Assembly: GCF_007670255.1 (NCBI RefSeq) | Contig: NZ_SZVS01000009.1 | Coordinates: forward strand, 62,001 to 126,000 | Source: Paenarthrobacter nicotinovorans | GTDB taxonomy: Bacteria; Actinomycetota; Actinomycetes; Actinomycetales; Micrococcaceae | Reading direction: 5' to 3' | Length of the DNA: 64,000 nucleotides | Shown: positions 16,523-26,022 of the stretch, one piece after another | Numbering within the stretch: the first letter of the stretch is position 1 | Layout of the letters: each line of letters begins with the position of its first letter | Made by a program: the position numbers and the translations under genes | The notes under the pieces: model-generated | What the model was told of the DNA's origin: nothing | Seen by the model: only the letters and a program-made list of their open reading frames with translations | Databases searched by the model: none

Positions 16523-17308
16523 TCAGCGGTGCTGCGTTGTTGCGGTGACGAAGCTGCGGATGGCATCCGCCACGGCCTTGGGCCGCATGTGCTGGGCTAC
16601 GTGCCCCACCCCGGGAATCTCCACCAGGCGTCCCTGCGCCACTGCACGCGAAAGCCGTAGCGACCACTCTGGCCCCGCCACGTGGTCGCGGCTTCCGCGG
16701 AGGATCAGTACCGGGGCCTGTACCCGGGAGAGCCGTTCTTCGGTGGGATACTTCATCATCACGGGCAGTTCGGTGAAGTACCAGCGCGGCCCGCACTTGA
16801 GGTAGTCGGTGAACACGATCCAGTTGGAGGAGGGGCTTTCGCGCAGCATCCCGTCCAAACCCAAGGCGATCGACTGCCGCAGGATGTTCTTGTGCCTGGA
16901 ATCGACCACAGGACCCATCAACACCACATGCCGTGCACTCTCCGGACGATGCAGGGCCGCCTCGATAGCGAACTGCACTCCCATGGAGTGGCCCACGAGG
17001 ATGTACGAGTCGATCCCGCGCGATGCCAGTGCTTCGGCAATGAAGGCTCCGTAGTCTTCGACCTGGAGTTGCCGGTCCGGCCGTGGCGTCCCGGCGAAAC
17101 CGGGCAGGTCCAGGGAATAGGTTGGCGCGCTCGCGGCCAGGACGGCGTGCAACCTCGCCAGGTACCGGTGCGAGACTCCAATTCCGTGGATGAGGATGTA
17201 GGCGGGGGTCGCCTCCGGCGCAGCGCCTGGCGATGGCGTGCCGTCCGTCCACAGGATGCGTCCGGTCAGGCCCAGGACCTCGACGTCGGCTGACAACAGT
17301 GCGGTCAT
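16523..17308 (-). CDS. alpha/beta-hydrolase fold protein
   Basis: A 261-residue cytoplasmic hydrolase. The oxyanion segment is YILIHGIGVSHRYL (about 38-51), the nucleophile elbow GHSMG, the acid Asp in LRGSRDHVAGPEW, and the catalytic His in IPGVGHVAQHMRP near the C-terminus: a complete Ser-Asp-His triad. Substrate cannot be inferred. Neighbours are small hypotheticals on the same strand. The ATG at 17308 is chosen; a TTG three codons upstream is possible. Neither has a clear Shine-Dalgarno. Confidence 0.85.
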   Translation of the reverse strand: MTALLSADVEVLGLTGRILWTDGTPSPGAAPEATPAYILIHGIGVSHRYLARLHAVLAASAPTYSLDLPGFAGTPRPDRQLQVEDYGAFIAEALASRGIDSYILVGHSMGVQFAIEAALHRPESARHVVLMGPVVDSRHKNILRQSIALGLDGMLRESPSSNWIVFTDYLKCGPRWYFTELPVMMKYPTEERLSRVQAPVLILRGSRDHVAGPEWSLRLSRAVAQGRLVEIPGVGHVAQHMRPKAVADAIRSFVTATTQHR

Positions 17309-17377
17309 GCGGGCCAAACCAGGTGCGGGATTCTCGAAGCCATACCGCTATTGAACCGCATCCGGCGCGAGGGGCGA

Positions 17378-17629
17378 TTACTCCCTGGTTGCGTCGTCCG
17401 ATTCGGTGGGGTCCGCTGCCGGATGTGAAGCGTCAGGTGCGGCCGCAGCATCAGCGGCCTCCCGGCGTCGTGCGATTTTCGATTCGGTCCACATGGTGAC
17501 CGCGACGAAGACTGTGCACGCAAACATGAACGTCGCCACGAAGTTCAATCCCATTGCTGAGCCCAGGGGTATGGCAAGGGCCAGCGCGGCCAAACCAGCC
17601 ACGATATGCCACCCCTTGAAATTGCCCAC
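17378..17629 (-). CDS. small two-helix membrane protein
   Basis: An 83-residue protein with two hydrophobic segments (IVAGLAALALAIPLG at about 9-23; FVATFMFACTVFVAVTMW at about 30-47) and a charged C-terminal tail (ESKIARRREAADA..., then acidic). GTG start. On this strand TACGCT (17641-17636) lies 6 nt before the GTG, matching the leaderless pattern seen elsewhere. It is not a recognised family. Confidence 0.6.
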   Translation of the reverse strand: MGNFKGWHIVAGLAALALAIPLGSAMGLNFVATFMFACTVFVAVTMWTESKIARRREAADAAAAPDASHPAADPTESDDATRE

Positions 17630-17709
17630 CGATCAAGCGTAACCCCGGCCTTTACGGGTGCCCGCCTGTTGGCTGGGATCGTTGCTTGATCCTTATCACT
17701 CGGACACTT

Positions 17710-18117
17710 TCACTCGCTTTTTGCGGCCTCCGCGGCAGCAGTTTCAGCCTGCTTGCGCTTCTGCGTTTCCAGCCAGGACATGATGGCGGCCTGCCGGATC
17801 CGGCGATGCGTTCCCCGGTACTCCACAGGAATCTCGCCGCGGTCGGTCATGTTCCGCAAATAGGTGTGCGAGATCCCGGCGAGCTCCGCCGCCTGCGAGG
17901 TGGTGAGCATTTCCTCCACGCTGCTGACGGTCACCGTTTCGCCCCGCCCCAGTCTCGCCAGGAGGTCGACGACGGCGTCGCGCGCCGCGTCGGGCAGCCG
18001 ATGGACCGTGCCGTCCACGAACACCGTGATGTCGTCGCTGTCGTTGAGGGACCGCGCCAAATTCCGGGCGTCGTCGGCGGGGAGGCCCGCTGTGACCCGG
18101 GGAGCTATCAATGCCAT
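17710..18117 (-). CDS. excisionase/MerR-like HTH DNA-binding protein
   Basis: A 135-residue protein. The C-terminal HTH_17 domain (about 70-120) reads LTTSQAAELAGISHTYLRNMTDRGEIPVEYRGTHRRI, the winged-helix pattern of excisionase-family proteins. The N-terminal half (about 1-65) is a small domain with DDITVFVDGTVHRLPDAARDAV. Such proteins are often antitoxins or small regulators; no toxin, PIN or integrase gene follows. TAGGCT lies 6 nt before the ATG on this strand, so the message is probably leaderless. Confidence 0.8.
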   Translation of the reverse strand: MALIAPRVTAGLPADDARNLARSLNDSDDITVFVDGTVHRLPDAARDAVVDLLARLGRGETVTVSSVEEMLTTSQAAELAGISHTYLRNMTDRGEIPVEYRGTHRRIRQAAIMSWLETQKRKQAETAAAEAAKSE

Positions 18118-18149
18118 GGCAGAAGCCTAGCGGTTGGGAAGGGAAGAAC

Positions 18150-18428
18150 TTACTCCGCGTCCAGGTCCGTTTCCAGCAGCTTCACCAGGGCATCCAGTGC
18201 TGCCTCGGCGCCTTCACCCTCGGCCCGCAGCACCACGACGTCGCCCTTGGCGGCGCCAAGGGTCATGAGCGACAGGATGCTGGCGGCGTCCATCGCTTCA
18301 TCTTCGGGCTGGCCCTGCATGGCGATGGTGACGTCCACCGGCTGTTCGCCCGCGGCCTCGGCGAACAGGGCGGCGGGCCGGGCGTGCAGGCCCGAGCGGC
18401 TGGCTACGGTTGCTGTGCGTTCTGGCAT
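18150..18428 (-). CDS. ptsH: PTS phosphocarrier protein HPr
   Basis: A 92-residue cytosolic phosphocarrier passing phosphate from Enzyme I to sugar-specific IIA domains. The active His is His15 in RSGLHARPAA. The usual regulatory-site region is present as DAASILSLMTLGA. It is 24 bp downstream of ptsI on the same strand with GGAGG before its ATG, forming the general PTS operon. The mannitol IICBA gene about 2.6 kb away on the other strand is an obvious client. Confidence 0.95.
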   Translation of the reverse strand: MPERTATVASRSGLHARPAALFAEAAGEQPVDVTIAMQGQPEDEAMDAASILSLMTLGAAKGDVVVLRAEGEGAEAALDALVKLLETDLDAE

Positions 18429-18452
18429 TGTTCCTCCTGGTGGTGGATCGGG

Positions 18453-20153
18453 TTAGAGGCCGAGTTCTTCGAGTACGGGGAGCTTGGCCCGGACCCACTC
18501 GCGCGCTTCGGTAGCGCTGGGGGCGGACAATGCCAGGCGGGCAAGTTCCTGCGCCTGCTCCAGCGTGACGGTCTTCAGCACTGTCCCGACGGCGGCCAAG
18601 GAGCGCGCGGTCATGGACAGTGTGGTGACACCCAGGCCGGTAAGGACGACGGCGAGGGCCGGGTCCGCGGCCGCCTCACCACAGACGCCCACGGGCTTGT
18701 TGGCGCCTTCGCGGCCGGCGCCTTCCTGTGCCGCGCCTTCAACAGTGAGCTGGACGAGCCGCAGCACCGCAGGCTGCCAGGGCGTGTTCAGTTCCGCGAG
18801 GGGGCCGAGCTGGCGGTCGGCGGCCATGGCGTACTGCGTAAGGTCGTTGGTACCCAAGGAGGCGAAACCGACTTCGCGCAGGACGGTGGCGCTGGTCAGT
18901 GCAGCGGAGGGGACCTCCACCATGACACCCGGCGTCTGGATTCCGGCGGCGGCACACAGCGAAGCGAAACGTCCGGCTTCGGCTGCGGTGGAAATCATCG
19001 GGGCCATGACCCACACATCGGCCTCGGATTCCGACGCGGCCCGGGCGATGGCCTCAAGCTGGCGCTCAAGGACGCCGGGGGTAGTGAAGTCGGTGCGGTA
19101 GCCGCGAACGCCCAGCGCAGGGTTGGGTTCAGTGGCATCTGTAAGGAAGGGGAGGGGCTTGTCGGCGCCGGCATCCAGCGTGCGAAGGACCACCTTCTTG
19201 CCGGGGAAGGCATCAAACACGGCTTTGTAGGCGGCGGCTTGTTCATCCACTGAGGGCTCGGTGTCCCGTTCAAGGAAGCAGAACTCGGTGCGGAACAGGC
19301 CAACACCCTGCGCTCCGAGACCTGCCGCAGCCACGGCGTCCTTGGCACCTCCGACGTTGGCGAGGAGCGGCACCAGGTGGCCGTCCGCCGTCGTGCCGTT
19401 TCCGTCGAAGGAGGCCAATGTCGCGGAGGTTTCAGCCCACGCGGTTGCTGAGGCGCGGTGCTCCTCGGTGGGTTCAACTGCGACGAAACCGGCCGCGCCG
19501 TCCACGTAGACTTCGGTTCCGTCCGCGATGTCGTCCACGCCATGGGCTGCGACGACGGCGGGCAGGCCGAGCGAGCGGGCGATGATGGCGGTGTGGGACT
19601 GGGGGCCGCCGCCGGAGGTGACCAGTGCAAGGACCTTGGACGGGTCCAGCGTGGCGGTATCTGCCGGTGCGAGGTCCTCGGCTACCAGGATGAAGGGCGT
19701 GTCGGAGGACGGGATGCCCGGAGCGGGGACGCCGCGGAGTTCGGCCACGATGCGTGCCCGCACGTCCAACACGTCAGTCGCACGCTCGGCCATGTAGCCG
19801 CCGAGGTTGTGCAGCATTTCGGAGACAGACGCGCCGGCTTCCCAGATGGCGCGCTCGGCAGAGGTTCCGGCGTTGATGAGTTTGCCGGCCGACTTCAGGA
19901 GCATGGTGTCCTTGGCCATCAGTGCGGTGGCCTCGAGGACTGCTTTGCCGTCGCCGGAGGCGCTGTCCGCGCGGCCTTTCAGCTCGTCATGGACAGACTG
20001 CGCCGCGGCTTTCAGGCCCGCGACGGCGTCTTCCGGGTTGACGTCCGCGGCGAGGCGTTCGCCCGACGGCGGCTCACTCACCGGCTTGGGCATCTGGCGG
20101 ACGGAACCGATGATGCGGCCAGGGCTAACCCCAACTCCTTGGAAATTCTGCAC
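18453..20153 (-). CDS. ptsI: PTS Enzyme I (phosphoenolpyruvate-protein phosphotransferase)
   Basis: Transfers phosphate from PEP to HPr. I place the start at GTG 20153 (protein VQNFQGVGVSPGRIIG..., 566 residues), preceded by AGAGGA; the frame continues upstream to 20201. The phosphohistidine is in GGGPQSHTAIIARSLGLP (about 165-182). The PEP-binding barrel shows FRTEFCFLERDTEP, RTLDAGADKPLPF and GFASLGTNDLTQYAMAADR (about 430-448). The HPr gene follows 24 bp downstream. It is divergent from a TetR gene and the mannitol operon. Confidence 0.94.
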   Translation of the reverse strand: MQNFQGVGVSPGRIIGSVRQMPKPVSEPPSGERLAADVNPEDAVAGLKAAAQSVHDELKGRADSASGDGKAVLEATALMAKDTMLLKSAGKLINAGTSAERAIWEAGASVSEMLHNLGGYMAERATDVLDVRARIVAELRGVPAPGIPSSDTPFILVAEDLAPADTATLDPSKVLALVTSGGGPQSHTAIIARSLGLPAVVAAHGVDDIADGTEVYVDGAAGFVAVEPTEEHRASATAWAETSATLASFDGNGTTADGHLVPLLANVGGAKDAVAAAGLGAQGVGLFRTEFCFLERDTEPSVDEQAAAYKAVFDAFPGKKVVLRTLDAGADKPLPFLTDATEPNPALGVRGYRTDFTTPGVLERQLEAIARAASESEADVWVMAPMISTAAEAGRFASLCAAAGIQTPGVMVEVPSAALTSATVLREVGFASLGTNDLTQYAMAADRQLGPLAELNTPWQPAVLRLVQLTVEGAAQEGAGREGANKPVGVCGEAAADPALAVVLTGLGVTTLSMTARSLAAVGTVLKTVTLEQAQELARLALSAPSATEAREWVRAKLPVLEELGL

Positions 20154-20249
20154 TGAATCCTCTGTTCCTGCTTGTCGGTCAAGACCCGCCGGCGACGGCA
20201 CCGGGAGCCTGCAAATTTAGCTTACAAAATTTCCTTGTGAGCTACTTCA

Positions 20250-20264
20250 TATAGCAATGCTATA
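20250..20264. promoter_or_regulatory. TATAGC-AAT-GCTATA operator candidate before the TetR gene
   Basis: A 6-bp inverted repeat with 3-bp spacer lies between a TTCATA (-35-like, 20246-20251) and TAGGGT (-10-like, 20270-20275). The TetR ATG follows 7 nt after the -10. It is placed ideally for autorepression of the tetR-mtlA-mtlD unit; binding is inferred. Confidence 0.5.
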
Positions 20265-20282
20265 GGTGCTAGGGTAGCGGTT

Positions 20283-21005
20283 ATGAGTTTCGATGACCAG
20301 CTTCCGCCGAAAATTCGGTTGCTTCGCGCAGCTGCCGAATTGCTGGCGAATTCGGAGGGGTCAGCGGTCTCGACGCGCCAGATCACCAAGCTTGCCGGGG
20401 TCACGGCGCCAACGCTCTACCACCACTTTGGTGACAAAGAAGGACTGTTTGACGCCGTCGTCTCAGCCGGTTTCGAAGAGTACGTGGCGGGGGAGCGGGA
20501 TTTTGCACCGTCCGGGGAGCCCTTGGAAGACGTCCGGCGGATGTGGGACAACCACGTCCAGTTCGGGCTGACCCAACCCCACCTGTACTTGGTGATGTTC
20601 GGCAACATCAGGCCGGAAAGCCGCCCGGCAATCGTGGCCGATGCTGAAGCGCTCCTGGAAGAGATGCTGAACAAAGCCGCCATCGCCGGTCAGATCAACG
20701 TGCCGCCCCGCGAAGCAGCGCGCAGCATCCTGGCGGCCAACGTGGGCGTCACGCTCATGCTGATCGCAGAACCGGTGGAAGACCGGAACCTCGAGCTCTC
20801 GACGATGACCCGGGATTCCATGATTTTCGCCGTCTCCACGGACACAGCCCGTGGCGCCGCAGCGGAGGACTCCGGTAAGTCCTCGGTAGTTGTTGCGGCA
20901 ATCGCCCTGAATGCGGCACTGCAGGCCTCGCATTCAGACCAACTGTCCAGCTCTGAACTGAAGCTCTTCCTTGAGTGGCTTCACCGCATTTCCAGCAGCT
21001 CCTAG
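20283..21005 (+). CDS. TetR-family regulator upstream of mannitol genes
   Basis: A 240-residue protein. The N-terminal HTH (about 10-60) has RLLRAAAELLANSEGSAVST, then ITKLAGVTAPTLYHHFGDKEGLFDAVV. The remaining helical domain is the ligand-binding part, slightly longer than average. It is 64 bp upstream of mtlA on the same strand, so mannitol or a derivative may be the inducer. That is inference, since mannitol operons in other groups use MtlR or DeoR/GntR types. Probably leaderless, with TAGGGT 7 nt before ATG. Confidence 0.85.
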   Translation: MSFDDQLPPKIRLLRAAAELLANSEGSAVSTRQITKLAGVTAPTLYHHFGDKEGLFDAVVSAGFEEYVAGERDFAPSGEPLEDVRRMWDNHVQFGLTQPHLYLVMFGNIRPESRPAIVADAEALLEEMLNKAAIAGQINVPPREAARSILAANVGVTLMLIAEPVEDRNLELSTMTRDSMIFAVSTDTARGAAAEDSGKSSVVVAAIALNAALQASHSDQLSSSELKLFLEWLHRISSSS

Positions 21006-21069
21006 CTGCTCTCTCTCGATCTATATCGACTGACCCCGCGCCGCCGCGGGACACACGTTAGGAATTCAC

Positions 21070-23091
21070 ATGGCAACAGAGACCGTTGCGAAGCCCCGCA
21101 CCAGCCTGCGCGTTGGTGTCCAAAAGTTCGGTACATTCCTCTCCGGCATGATCATGCCCAACATCGGGGCCTTCATCGCCTGGGGTCTGATCACGGCCCT
21201 GTTCATCGAAAAGGGCTACCTCCCAGTGCCCCAGCTTGGTGGCTTCGGTACCAACGCCGAAGGTGTTGCCAATGTGGGCCTTGTTGGGCCCATGATTACC
21301 TACCTCCTGCCACTGCTGATCGCGTACACCGGCGGCAAGATGGTCTATGACGTCCGAGGTGGCGTCGTGGGTGCCATTGGAACCATGGGCGTCATTGTTG
21401 GCGCCGGCATCCCGATGTTCATCGGTGCCATGATCATGGGTCCCCTTGGCGGCTGGACCATCAAGCAGCTCGACCGACTGTGGGACGGCAAGATCCGGCC
21501 TGGCTTCGAGATGCTTGTCAACAACTTCTCCGCCGGTATCTGGGGTGCCGCGTTGGCCCTGCTGGGCTTCTACGGAATCTCCCCGCTGGTCGCCGGCTTC
21601 AGCAAGGGCGCGGGCAACGTGGTCCAGTTCCTGGTGGACAACGGACTGCTCCCGCTCACGAGCATCTTCATCGAACCCGCCAAGGTGCTCTTCCTCAACA
21701 ACGCCATCAACCACGGTGTGCTGACTCCGCTGGGTGTCCAGCAGTCCCTTGAGCAGGGCAAGTCCATCCTCTTCCTGCTCGAGGCCAACCCCGGCCCGGG
21801 CCTGGGCATCCTGCTCGCGTACATGTTCTTCGGCCGTGGCGCAGCGAAGGCATCGGCTCCGGGTGCTGCGATCATCCACTTCCTCGGCGGTATCCACGAG
21901 ATCTACTTCCCGTACGTCCTGATGAAGCCGATCCTGATCCTCGCCGCCATCGGTGGTGGCATGACGGGCATTGCCACGCTTGCCCTGACCAACTCCGGCC
22001 TCGTTGCCCCGGCTGCTCCTGGTTCCATCATCGCCGTCATTGCGCAGACCTCGCGCGACAGCTACGTTGGGGTGATCCTGGCAGTCGTGCTGGCCACCAC
22101 CGTGTCCTTCCTGATCGCCTCCCTCATCCTGCGCACCTCCAAGAACAAGGGCGAGGACGACCTCACCGAAGCCACGTCCCGCATGGAAGCCATGAAGGGC
22201 AAGAAGAGCTCCGTCTCCTCCGCCCTGACCGGCGAGGGTGCTGACCGCACCGCGGCCCGTGGCGAGGGAACCGTCCTGACCCGTCCGGTGCAGAACATCG
22301 TGTTTGCTTGCGACGCCGGCATGGGCTCCAGCGCCATGGGTGCCTCCGTCCTGCGCAACAAGATCAAGGCCGCAGGGTTCCCGGATGTGAAGGTCACCAA
22401 CTCGGCCATTGCCAACCTGAGCGACAGCTACGACGTCGTCGTGACGCACGAGGACCTCACCGAGAGGGCCCAGCCGCGTACGGCCAGCGCCGTGCATTAC
22501 TCGGTGGACAACTTCATGAACAGCCCGCGCTATGACGAGATCGTTGAACTCGTGAGGGCCAGCAACAGCGAGGGCGCACCGGCAGAAACCACAGAGACCG
22601 TCGCAGCAGCTCCCGCCCATGGCGCGCACACCGCTGAGCCGGCTGCCGCCGTCGAAGGTAAAGCCGTGCTGCTGCGCGAAAGCGTAGTCCTGAACGGTAC
22701 TTCCCGCGACCGCGACAGCGCGATCGACGAGGCCGGACAGCTCCTGCTCGACCGTGGTGCTGTGGACATGAGCTACGTCCACGCGATGCACGAGCGCGAA
22801 GAATCCGTGTCCACGTACATGGGCAGCTTCCTGGCGATCCCGCACGGCACGAACGCCGCCAAGGAACACATCAACCACTCGGCCGTGTCCATTGTCCGTT
22901 ATCCGGAGGGCATCGACTGGGGCGGCAAGCAAGTGAAGTTCGTCGTCGGCGTGGCCGGCATCAACAACGAACACCTCCACATCCTGTCCTCAATTGCCAA
23001 GATCTTCACCAACAAGGCACAGGTTGCCCAGTTGGAGCAGGCAACCACGGTGGATGAGGTCCTGGAGCTGTTCGGAAAGGTCAACGCATAG
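21070..23091 (+). CDS. mtlA: PTS mannitol-specific IICBA
   Basis: Imports mannitol and phosphorylates it to mannitol-1-phosphate. A 673-residue protein with all three domains. IIC (about 1-350) opens with [20 protein letters not shown] and contains [18 protein letters not shown] (about 410-510) has the phospho-Cys loop [18 protein letters not shown] (about 535-673) has the phospho-His in [23 protein letters not shown] precedes the ATG. It is followed immediately by mtlD (TAGTG overlap) and supplied by HPr/EI encoded nearby. Confidence 0.96.
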   Translation: MATETVAKPRTSLRVGVQKFGTFLSGMIMPNIGAFIAWGLITALFIEKGYLPVPQLGGFGTNAEGVANVGLVGPMITYLLPLLIAYTGGKMVYDVRGGVVGAIGTMGVIVGAGIPMFIGAMIMGPLGGWTIKQLDRLWDGKIRPGFEMLVNNFSAGIWGAALALLGFYGISPLVAGFSKGAGNVVQFLVDNGLLPLTSIFIEPAKVLFLNNAINHGVLTPLGVQQSLEQGKSILFLLEANPGPGLGILLAYMFFGRGAAKASAPGAAIIHFLGGIHEIYFPYVLMKPILILAAIGGGMTGIATLALTNSGLVAPAAPGSIIAVIAQTSRDSYVGVILAVVLATTVSFLIASLILRTSKNKGEDDLTEATSRMEAMKGKKSSVSSALTGEGADRTAARGEGTVLTRPVQNIVFACDAGMGSSAMGASVLRNKIKAAGFPDVKVTNSAIANLSDSYDVVVTHEDLTERAQPRTASAVHYSVDNFMNSPRYDEIVELVRASNSEGAPAETTETVAAAPAHGAHTAEPAAAVEGKAVLLRESVVLNGTSRDRDSAIDEAGQLLLDRGAVDMSYVHAMHEREESVSTYMGSFLAIPHGTNAAKEHINHSAVSIVRYPEGIDWGGKQVKFVVGVAGINNEHLHILSSIAKIFTNKAQVAQLEQATTVDEVLELFGKVNA

Positions 23092-24239
23092 TGAAGGCAG
23101 TCCATTTTGGGGCAGGCAACATTGGACGCGGCTTCGTGGGGTTGCTGCTGCACGAAGCAGGCTATGAGGTGGTGTTCGCGGATGTCGCCGACGCCCTGAT
23201 CAGCCAGCTCGCGTCCGCGGACTCGTACGACGTCCATGAGGTAGGCGAGAATCCCGCGGTCAAGACCGTTACGGGCTTCCGGGCGCTGAACTCAGCGACG
23301 CAGGAGGACGCGGTCGTGGAGGAGATCGCGACGGCGGATGTGGTCACCACGGCGGTGGGGCCGCACATCCTGAAGTTCGTTGCACCGGTGATCGCCCGCG
23401 GGCTGGCTGCCCGGCCCGCGGACCTCCCGCCCCTCCATGTGATGGCCTGCGAGAACGCCATTAACGCCACGGACCTCCTGCACACCGAGATCCGCGCCGC
23501 CTGGGACGACTCGGCCGGTGACCTGGACGCCGTCGCGGTTTTCGCGAACACCGCAGTGGACCGCATTGTCCCCAACCAGGCAGCGGGCCAAGGCCTGGAT
23601 GTCACCGTGGAGACCTTTTACGAGTGGGTTATCGACCGCACGCCCTTCAAGGGCAATGCTCCGGTGATCCCGGGCGCCACGTTTGTGGACGAGCTGGGAC
23701 CGTACATCGAGCGCAAGCTGTTCACGGTGAACACGGGCCACGCATCGGCTGCGTACTTTGGGTACCAGGCCGGGCTGGAGAAGATTTCCGACGCCATGGC
23801 CGATCCCGCCGTGGCCGCGAAGGTCCGCGCTGTGCTGGAGGAGACCAAGGAACTCCTGGTGGGCAAGCACGGGTTCGAGGAAGCTGCCCAGGAAGCGTAC
23901 GTGCAGAAGATCCTCTCGCGCTTCACAAACCCGCACCTGCCGGACACGGTGGTGCGTGTGGGGCGGGCCCCCTTGCGGAAACTCGGCCGCCACGAGCGTT
24001 TTGTGGGTCCGGCGGCAGAACTCGCCGAGCGCGGAGTCACCCCGGTGGCATTGCTTGAGGCCATGTCTGCGGCCCTGCGTTTCGACGACGGTGCCGACGA
24101 CGAAGCCGTGGAGCTCGCCAAGCTGCTGTCCCAACTGGACGCGGCGGCCGTCGTCGAACGCGTCACGGAACTGACGCCGCAGCACCCGCTGTTCCCTGCC
24201 GTGCAGAAGCTGGTGGAGGACCGCCAAGCGGAGCTCTGA
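23091..24239 (+). CDS. mtlD: mannitol-1-phosphate 5-dehydrogenase
   Basis: Oxidises mannitol-1-phosphate to fructose-6-phosphate with NAD. A 382-residue protein. The N-terminus [19 protein letters not shown] is the family nucleotide-binding signature, [11 protein letters not shown] lies near residue 125, and [17 protein letters not shown] near 210 carries the conserved active-site region. The GTG start shares one base with the mtlA stop (TAGTG), so it is translationally coupled. A 32-bp repeat array begins directly at its stop codon and a strong hairpin follows. Confidence 0.95.
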   Translation: MKAVHFGAGNIGRGFVGLLLHEAGYEVVFADVADALISQLASADSYDVHEVGENPAVKTVTGFRALNSATQEDAVVEEIATADVVTTAVGPHILKFVAPVIARGLAARPADLPPLHVMACENAINATDLLHTEIRAAWDDSAGDLDAVAVFANTAVDRIVPNQAAGQGLDVTVETFYEWVIDRTPFKGNAPVIPGATFVDELGPYIERKLFTVNTGHASAAYFGYQAGLEKISDAMADPAVAAKVRAVLEETKELLVGKHGFEEAAQEAYVQKILSRFTNPHLPDTVVRVGRAPLRKLGRHERFVGPAAELAERGVTPVALLEAMSAALRFDDGADDEAVELAKLLSQLDAAAVVERVTELTPQHPLFPAVQKLVEDRQAEL

Positions 24240-24240
24240 C

Positions 24241-24314
24241 CCTCTCTCACATCCCGCGCGTTTGGGGGAGACCCTCTCTCACATCCCGCGCGCTTGGGGG
24301 AGACCCTCTCTCAC
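24241..24314 (+). repeat. 32-bp tandem repeat, array 2 (2.5 units)
   Basis: Core CTCTCTCACATCCCGCGCG starts at 24242 and 24274, with a truncated third start at 24306, exactly 32 bp apart. It begins one base after the mtlD TGA. The junction CTCTGACCCTCTCTCACATC is the same as at the GntR gene end (58665-58684). Confidence 0.85.
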
Positions 24315-24326
24315 TATTCGCTGTTA

Positions 24327-24373
24327 AAAGCCCGACGCCGGGCACCCAAGGTGGGTGCCCGGCGTCGGGCTTT
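24327..24373. terminator. strong bidirectional terminator between mtlD and cycA
   Basis: A 21-bp perfect stem (24327-24347 with 24353-24373; core GCCCGACGCCGGGCACCC) and 5-nt loop is flanked by A- and T-rich ends (TTAAAAG ... CTTTCGCTTTT). It serves both convergent genes. A similar hairpin is at 59057-59096. Confidence 0.88.
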
Positions 24374-24385
24374 CGCTTTTAAGGG

Positions 24386-25846
24386 TTAGCGCGCTGCCGC
24401 GGTTTCGGCTTCCGCCATCGCCTTCCATTCGGCCACGCGGGCCTGGTGAAGCGGTGAGCGGCGGACCACTGCGTAAGCAATGCCCAGGATCGCGAACCAG
24501 ATGGGCGTCACCAGCAACGCGGTGAGCGTGTCCGGTTGCGTGGTCAGTGCCCAAACCAGGAACGCGAAGAACGCGAACACGACCCACACCATCGGGACAC
24601 CGCCGGGCATCTTGAAGGTGGACGCTGCATGCTGCTCCGGGCGGCGCTTCCGGTAGACGAGGTAGCTGGCCAGGATGATCGACCAGACGAACATGAAGCA
24701 GACGGCGGACACTGTGGTCACCATGTCGAACGCTGCACCAACGTCCTTGCCTGCGTAGAGGAGGACGACGCCGGCCAGCAACAGCACGCAGGAAAGGAAC
24801 AGTGCGTTCTGGGGTACTTTGCGGCTGGAGAGGCGGCCGAAGATCTTGGGTGCGTCGCCGTCGTTGGCGAGGCCGAAGACCATGCGCGACGTGGAGTAGA
24901 TGCCGGAGTTGGCCGAGGACATGGCCGAGGTGAGCACAACGAGGTTGACCACCGTGGCTGCGATTCCAAGCCCTGCCAAGGAGAACATGGCGATGAACGG
25001 GCTGTGGCCGGCTTTGAACTCAGTCCACGGGGTGACGGACATGAGGATGATCAGGGCGCCAACGTAGAAGAGCATGACGCGCAGGGGAATGGCGTTGATG
25101 GCGCGGGGGAGGTTGTGCTCGGGGTTCTTGGTTTCAGCTGCTGCCGTGCCTACGAGTTCGATGCCCACGAACGCGAAGACAGCGATCTGGAAACCGGCGA
25201 CGAAGCCCATGAACTCCTTGGGGAAGAAGCCGCCGTGGCTCCACAGGTTGGTGAAGCTGGCCGTACCCGCGTTGGACTGGAAGCCAGTGAAGATCATGAC
25301 CAGGCCAATGACGATCAGCGCCACGATGGCCACGATCTTGATGAGGGCGAACCAGAATTCCGTCTCACCGAAGGCCTTCACGGTGGGCAGGTTCAGCAGG
25401 AGCAGGATGATGATGGTGGCCAGGCCCGGGATCCACAGCTGGATGCCCGGCCAGAGTTCGTTGGCGTAACCCGCAATCGCGATGACGTCAGCCACGCCGG
25501 TGACAACCCAGCAGAACCAATAGGTCCAGCCGGTGAAGAAGCCGGCCCATGGGCCCAGAAGGTCACCCGCAAAGTCGCTGAACGATTTGTAGTTCAGGTT
25601 GGACAGCAGGAGCTGCCCCATGGCGCGCATGACGAAGAAGAGCATGAAGCCGATGATCATGTACACGAAGATCACGGAGGGGCCGGCGACGGAGATGGTC
25701 TTGCCGGAGCCCATGAAGAGGCCGGTTCCGATGGCGCCGCCGATGGCCAGGAGCTGGATGTGGCGGTTGCTGAGCGAGCGTGAAAGGTGGGGCTCGCTGT
25801 CCCTGCTGGAGGCAGTGCGCTGCCCTGTTGTTGTCTGGTCAGACAT
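24386..25846 (-). CDS. cycA: D-serine/D-alanine/glycine-type amino acid permease
   Basis: An APC-superfamily proton symporter, 486 residues, about 12 membrane helices. The N-terminal block LSNRHIQLLAIGGAIGTGLF, followed by MGSGKTISVAGPSVIFVYM and SFSDFAGDLLGPWAGFFTG, follows E. coli CycA very closely over the first third as I remember it. I therefore favour glycine/alanine/D-serine uptake over GABA or proline. It stands alone, divergent from the propeller protein gene. A perfect palindrome AAGCTATAGCTT (25913-25924) lies upstream as a possible operator. The glycine link with the sox-gly locus in this window is suggestive only. Confidence 0.88.
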   Translation of the reverse strand: MSDQTTTGQRTASSRDSEPHLSRSLSNRHIQLLAIGGAIGTGLFMGSGKTISVAGPSVIFVYMIIGFMLFFVMRAMGQLLLSNLNYKSFSDFAGDLLGPWAGFFTGWTYWFCWVVTGVADVIAIAGYANELWPGIQLWIPGLATIIILLLLNLPTVKAFGETEFWFALIKIVAIVALIVIGLVMIFTGFQSNAGTASFTNLWSHGGFFPKEFMGFVAGFQIAVFAFVGIELVGTAAAETKNPEHNLPRAINAIPLRVMLFYVGALIILMSVTPWTEFKAGHSPFIAMFSLAGLGIAATVVNLVVLTSAMSSANSGIYSTSRMVFGLANDGDAPKIFGRLSSRKVPQNALFLSCVLLLAGVVLLYAGKDVGAAFDMVTTVSAVCFMFVWSIILASYLVYRKRRPEQHAASTFKMPGGVPMVWVVFAFFAFLVWALTTQPDTLTALLVTPIWFAILGIAYAVVRRSPLHQARVAEWKAMAEAETAAAR

Positions 25847-25912
25847 GAGTGTTCAAGAACCCTTCGGAAGAACCGTCAAAAAGGTGACGGCCGTTACAGA
25901 TCTGGTTCGATA

Positions 25913-25924
25913 AAGCTATAGCTT
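25913..25924. promoter_or_regulatory. AAGCTATAGCTT palindrome upstream of cycA
   Basis: Perfect 12-bp inverted repeat, 67 bp before the cycA start, in the divergent region with the propeller protein gene. Candidate operator; the cognate regulator is not evident. Confidence 0.35.
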
Positions 25925-25950
25925 ATGTCTGACAAATGGCGAATCGGTCT

Positions 25951-25984
25951 GCATGGCGAAAGCTCCCTTGTGGAAAGGGAGCTT
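25951..25984. repeat. GCATGGCGAAAGCTCCCTT hairpin element, copy 1
   Basis: The hairpin AAGCTCCCTT/AAAGGGAGCTT with GTGG loop is preceded by GCATGGCG. An almost identical element is at 28054-28087, differing in the loop. Here it lies 5' of a gene rather than 3', so a terminator role is less obvious. Confidence 0.6.
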
Positions 25985-26022
25985 CGGTTGCAAGGCCGAG
26001 TGCAACTGTAGGATTTGCTTTT

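Noticed and set aside
17710-18117. Toxin partner for the excisionase-like HTH protein
   Set aside because: The adjacent 17378-17629 protein is a two-helix membrane protein on the same strand with its own start signals; no PIN, HicA or Fic features, so a toxin-antitoxin call is not supported.
21058-22980. 640-codon leftward frame opposite mtlA
   Set aside because: Antisense shadow of the IICBA gene created by high GC at third positions; no domains.
24536-25783. 415-codon rightward frame opposite cycA
   Set aside because: Shadow, composed of GHDGH-like low-sense sequence, while the minus strand is a clear CycA homologue.
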